A stretch of DNA of 16,800 nucleotides, taken from NCBI GenBank assembly GCA_964569845.1, contig CAZMUQ010000022.1:1-16800 (forward strand). The letters are read 5' to 3'. Below, one piece after another: positions 14,076 through 16,800 of this stretch. Within the stretch, counting starts at the first letter, position 1. Each line of letters starts with the position of its first letter. This DNA comes from CAZMUQ01 sp964569845 (lineage in GTDB: Archaea > Thermoproteota > Bathyarchaeia > Hecatellales > Hecatellaceae). The translations under genes and the position numbers were made by a program. The notes beneath the pieces were generated by a model that made no database searches, had not been told where the DNA came from, and saw nothing but the letters and a program-made list of their open reading frames with translations.

Positions 14076-14780
14076 ATGATGGACGGTGTTAAACCTCCAA
14101 TACCGGTAGTTATTAAAAACCTATCTGATTTTGCAAGATTAGCTTTAGCCCTGACAGAATCACCACCTCTTCTTTGGCATTTTAAAATTGATAGAAAAAG
14201 TTTTCTTGGTTTATTATCTATTTACACGTTTTGGAAAGGTGATTTACCAATTTTTGCGTATGTTAGGTTAAAGGAGAAACCTCAACCATTTTTAGCATAT
14301 AAAAGTGATGGTGAATATGAGAAATATTTCTTCGTAAACAATGTTGAAGATACAAGGTATGTTTATGCTCCAATTATAAGTCTTAAAAATCCGCCTGAAA
14401 TATTTGTTAAACTTTTAAGTGGTAAAACTCATGGAATAAAGAAGCCTTTAAAAGTTGAACTTGATAGCTTAAACTCCCTTATACGTCTTCTATATCTAAT
14501 TTTTTCTAGAGATTATGTTTCTTTCCCTATTTGGCGTTTTAAAATTGATGGTAAATGGATTGTTGGAGCTTATATTCCTTTTGAACGCTACTACGAATCA
14601 AATGCCTTGCCATTATTCTTCTATGTTAGATTAAGAAGGGTTTTTAGAGAGCCATTTTTAAGATATACAACTTCAAAATTAAATGGAGAGCAGCTTGAAT
14701 ATTGTGTAAATACTAGTGAAACAAGATTCTTCTATGTAAAAGTTATTGATGTTAAAGATATGCCTCTTTTTCCAAGCTAA
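14076..14780 (+). CDS. Uncharacterised protein with two tandem copies of one domain
   Basis: I do not recognise this 234-residue protein. Its sequence shows an internal duplication of roughly 100 residues. Copy 1 (about 15-108) and copy 2 (about 131-231) share, in order, LWHFKID (33-39) and IWRFKID (152-158), FAYVRL (60-65) and FYVRL (182-186), PFLAY (71-75) and PFLRY (193-197), then VEDTRYVYAPIISLKNPP (90-107) and TSETRFFYVKVIDVKDMP (213-230). The units are rich in aromatic and beta-type residues, with one helix (FARLALALT, LIRLLYLIF) leading each. There is no signal peptide, membrane helix, Cys pair or obvious catalytic motif. GAGGT at 14067-14071 supports ATG 14076 or 14079. It is divergent from the MFS gene and converges on a small ribbon-helix-helix gene. 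Confidence 0.75.
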   Translation: MMDGVKPPIPVVIKNLSDFARLALALTESPPLLWHFKIDRKSFLGLLSIYTFWKGDLPIFAYVRLKEKPQPFLAYKSDGEYEKYFFVNNVEDTRYVYAPIISLKNPPEIFVKLLSGKTHGIKKPLKVELDSLNSLIRLLYLIFSRDYVSFPIWRFKIDGKWIVGAYIPFERYYESNALPLFFYVRLRRVFREPFLRYTTSKLNGEQLEYCVNTSETRFFYVKVIDVKDMPLFPS

Positions 14781-14798
14781 ATCTCAAATAACATTTTA

Positions 14799-14966
14799 TT
14801 ATCTTTTATTTTGATTTTGCCAAAGTTCATTTTTTAGAAGGTCTCTTACAGCTGCTCTTACAACTGCGCTTCTACTTGGATACATACCTGTCTTGATAAG
14901 CTCATCTATCCCTTGAACAAGAGCATCTGGAAGTTTAACGGTGATAAGCTTCATAGTTGAGGGCAT
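14799..14966 (-). CDS. Small ribbon-helix-helix (CopG-type) DNA-binding protein
   Basis: This 55-residue protein has the full ribbon-helix-helix layout: beta strand KLITVKLPD (residues 6-14), helix ALVQGIDELIKTG (15-27), turn MYPSRS (28-33) and helix AVVRAAVRDLLKNEL (34-48). Such proteins bind operators as dimers, and the strand residues Thr9 and Lys11 would contact bases. The start is ATG 14966; Met5 is an alternative. The TATA-like CTTAATAT (minus strand, 14993-15000) lies about 30 bases upstream, giving a nearly leaderless message. No toxin-like partner is adjacent: a divergent S25e gene lies on one side and the duplicated-domain gene converges on the other. It is probably a stand-alone regulator. 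Confidence 0.8.
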   Translation of the reverse strand: MPSTMKLITVKLPDALVQGIDELIKTGMYPSRSAVVRAAVRDLLKNELWQNQNKR

Positions 14967-15034
14967 TCCAAGAAATTTTCATTTTAAGAAAGATATTAAG
15001 CCTAGTGTTTATTGTTTTAGAGTTTAAACTAAAA

Positions 15035-15090
15035 CTTTTTAAAATTTGAAAATCCTTAAGTGCTTGTTTAAGTTATCTATAGTTTAGGTG
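15035..15090 (+). promoter_or_regulatory. Promoter and ribosome-binding site of the S25e gene
   Basis: CTTTTTAAAATTT at 15035-15047 is TATA-like and would start transcription near 15067. AGGTG at 15086-15090 lies seven bases before ATG 15098. This gives a leader of about 30 bases. Confidence 0.45.
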
Positions 15091-15097
15091 TAATATT

Positions 15098-15430
15098 ATG
15101 GGCGGCGTCAAGAGAAAAAGTATTACAAAGATGGAGAAAGCCCAAAGACTTAGAGAAGAAAGGGAAAGGATGGAAGCAAGAAAAAAGAAAGGCGCTGTAG
15201 TTGAAAAGAAATCTTATAGTGCAATCTTACCGAATATTGATGAAAATACGCTAGTAAATGAGATTAAAAAGATGAAAGTTATAACACCTTCATCCATAGC
15301 TTCAACCTTTTCACTTCGTCTAAGTGTTGCTAAAGATTTTCTTGAAGAACTTCAAAGAAAAGGTCTTATTGAACTTGTTACTGGATGTAGAAGGTTAAAA
15401 ATATATAAGCCGCTTATTTCAGCAGCCTAG
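15098..15430 (+). CDS. rps25e: 30S ribosomal protein S25e
   Basis: This is a small-subunit ribosomal protein of archaea and eukaryotes. At 110 residues it has the normal length. The N-terminal third is a Lys/Arg/Glu-rich extension (KMEKAQRLREERERMEARKK) expected to contact rRNA. The C-terminal domain (about 45-108) is a winged helix: VNEIKKMKVITPSSIASTF, then SVAKDFLEELQRKGLIELV, ending in the wing CRRLKIYKPL. It is the only gene of its strand here, with its own promoter, and is not embedded in a ribosomal operon. In archaea this protein is typical of TACK and Asgard lineages, a clue to the source organism. Confidence 0.93.
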   Translation: MGGVKRKSITKMEKAQRLREERERMEARKKKGAVVEKKSYSAILPNIDENTLVNEIKKMKVITPSSIASTFSLRLSVAKDFLEELQRKGLIELVTGCRRLKIYKPLISAA

Positions 15431-15437
15431 TTTTAGG

Positions 15438-16721
15438 CTAAGATTTTCCATCTAAAAATTCAGGGATTTTTCTCTGTAAAATTAAACATTTAAGCATTAT
15501 GCTGTGCTTAACCCATTCAACAATTGGTATTCTTAAAATTTTTGAAGCTTCTTTTAAAGTATCCGAAAAGGTTTGAAATGTTTTAGGTTTTGTTTTTAAA
15601 GCCCATCTCACGCTCTCTCTAACATTCCAAACACCTACAGGTAGCGTATAGCCACTATAAATTTCTCTTAAAAGTAAAGCTGAAGCTTGCCTTTTTTCAT
15701 GTTTAAGAGCTTCAGCAACTGCAAGTCTAGCAGCATAATAACATCCGCCAACGGTAGCATAACTTTTTCTGCCCTTAAATCCTTCAAAATCTCCCATAAT
15801 TTCAGGTTTTAATCCAGAAGTATTCCAAATTGTTCCTGGAAACCATGCTTCTATCCACTCAAAACTCCATTTTCCAGGTATAAGTATTACTATGAAAAGG
15901 TTATCTAGATTCCTAAAACTATAAAGCCTATATTCGTTTATGCTCTCATAGTGTTTAATTTCTCCTATAAGGTTTAAAGATATTATGCTATCTACTGCTG
16001 TAATACTCCACCTTGTTGGTATAAGCACCCTATTCTTAAAAACTCCAAGCATACCTAAACTTAAAATATGTTGAATTCTTGATACAGGTATACCTTCATT
16101 ATAAAGCCTTAAAACAGCTTCTTCAGCCTTTAAATCATAGTCATAAAAACATCTTTCTAACTTTCTTTCTCCTCTCCCCCCAGCAATCTTAAGCTCCTTT
16201 ATAGGTGCTGATACCCCAAAAGGTTGACTCCAATCATCAAGAACAATAGTTGGAGCCGGCTTTTTTACGAAGATAGCTTCACTATCAACAGATTTAAAGC
16301 TTAAAGCTGCATCATGAAGCATTTCAATAAACTTTAACCCCTTTCTAGCAGCATCAACTCTAACCCTAAACTTTCCCCAAACAAGTGAAAATCTTAAATC
16401 TAAAATATCCCTTAAACTTTTCCCTATCCAGTTTTCAGGTAAATCTAAATTTGAAGTATCCCCATAAAACGGTGGAATTAAAGGTCCAACTTGAACTTTA
16501 GGGTAGCCTTGATGCCCAACAAAAGCACTTGGAGGTGTTGAACCCTCAATAAAATCTAAATCCAAGATTTTCTTATGCTTTTTTAACACATCCAACTTTA
16601 AAAGAATAGGACAGTATGGTTTACCACAAAGCATCCTTCCAGCTTTACATAAAAGGCAGAGTGAGCTTGAAGGCTCTACAATTTTGAGATTTTTAATATC
16701 TCCTATAACTTCTTCAAACAT
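15438..16721 (-). CDS. nreA: Nre family DNA repair protein with C-terminal PCNA-binding motif
   Basis: This archaeal Nre-family protein has been tied to DNA damage response through PCNA in haloarchaea. It has 427 residues. A four-cysteine zinc site lies near the N-terminus, C22-x2-C25-x6-C32-x4-C37. Conserved blocks follow: PPSAFVGHQGYPKVQVGPL (63-81), RVDAARKG, RWSITAVDS (237-245) and GCYYAARLAVAEAL (326-339). The C-terminus carries QRKIPEFL (416-423), a good PIP box of the form Q-x2-I-x2-F-L, followed by four residues. ATG 16721 shares its A with the TAA of the upstream partial gene, so the two are probably co-translated. Biochemical activity is not established for the family as far as I know. 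Confidence 0.9.
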   Translation of the reverse strand: MFEEVIGDIKNLKIVEPSSSLCLLCKAGRMLCGKPYCPILLKLDVLKKHKKILDLDFIEGSTPPSAFVGHQGYPKVQVGPLIPPFYGDTSNLDLPENWIGKSLRDILDLRFSLVWGKFRVRVDAARKGLKFIEMLHDAALSFKSVDSEAIFVKKPAPTIVLDDWSQPFGVSAPIKELKIAGGRGERKLERCFYDYDLKAEEAVLRLYNEGIPVSRIQHILSLGMLGVFKNRVLIPTRWSITAVDSIISLNLIGEIKHYESINEYRLYSFRNLDNLFIVILIPGKWSFEWIEAWFPGTIWNTSGLKPEIMGDFEGFKGRKSYATVGGCYYAARLAVAEALKHEKRQASALLLREIYSGYTLPVGVWNVRESVRWALKTKPKTFQTFSDTLKEASKILRIPIVEWVKHSIMLKCLILQRKIPEFLDGKS

Positions 16722-16800
16722 TAAAAACCCAGGTAAAATTTATCATAAAGTATTTCCAAATTTTCTAAGATAAGTTTTTCCTCAACCTGCTCTGTTATAA
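16721..16800 (-). CDS. Partial hypothetical protein, C-terminal end only
   Basis: The last 25 codons of a gene enter from the right edge, ending in VEEKLILENLEILYDKFYLGF before a TAA. The frame is open to the window edge, and the stop overlaps the ATG of the nre gene by one base (TAATG), which supports a real operon partner. The visible end is an acidic amphipathic helix, too short to assign. Confidence 0.6.
   Translation of the reverse strand, partial: ITEQVEEKLILENLEILYDKFYLGF

Noticed and set aside
1..16800. CRISPR array, insertion sequence with paired terminal repeats, rRNA or box C/D RNA
   Set aside because: No regularly spaced repeats, no transposase motif and no conserved RNA boxes outside genes were seen on either strand.

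Overview
This AT-rich window reads as archaeal chromosome, most likely from the TACK/Thermoproteota side of the tree. It encodes ribosomal protein S25e (known from TACK and Asgard archaea and eukaryotes, not from most Euryarchaeota or bacteria), an archaeal RNase P Rpp30 subunit, a COG1325 exosome-associated protein and an archaeal Nre repair protein. Many genes have GGTG/GAGG ribosome-binding sites, TTG or GTG starts are common, and TATA-like boxes sit where archaeal promoters should be. The species cannot be named from sequence alone.

Layout. Positions 1-550 are gene-poor: a small minus-strand reading frame at the left edge with a strong ribosome-binding site and a palindrome in front of it, then AT-rich DNA with a possible tRNA 3'-end fragment. 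At 551-2854 lie a short nucleotide-sugar dehydrogenase (minus), a small winged-helix regulator (plus) and an M29/COG2309 aminopeptidase-like protein (minus). At 2995-8421 is a complete branched-chain amino-acid type (Liv/HAAT) ABC transporter: binding protein, two permeases and two ATPases. An acetate-transporter family (GPR1/FUN34/YaaH) gene on the opposite strand splits the binding-protein gene from the permease-ATPase operon. Together these suggest peptide or amino-acid uptake and degradation linked to small-acid transport. A SPASM-type radical SAM enzyme (8545-9531) follows.

At 9566-11458 a two-gene minus-strand operon carries a second short nucleotide-sugar dehydrogenase and a DUF354 (GT-B-like) protein, pointing to surface glycan synthesis. 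Divergent from it, at 11556-12752, are the COG1325 and Rpp30 genes, a piece of the archaeal exosome/RNase P neighbourhood. Next come an MFS exporter (minus), an unrecognised protein made of two tandem copies of one domain (plus), a 55-residue ribbon-helix-helix protein (minus), ribosomal protein S25e (plus) and the Nre protein (minus), whose start overlaps the stop of a gene entering from the right edge.

I see no CRISPR array, no complete tRNA or rRNA gene and no intact insertion sequence. The least explained items are the duplicated-domain protein at 14076-14780, the two nucleotide-sugar dehydrogenases that both lack the third domain, the SPASM enzyme without an obvious substrate, and a class III (pilin-like) signal peptide on the binding protein. 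Nothing here clearly amounts to a new multi-gene system.
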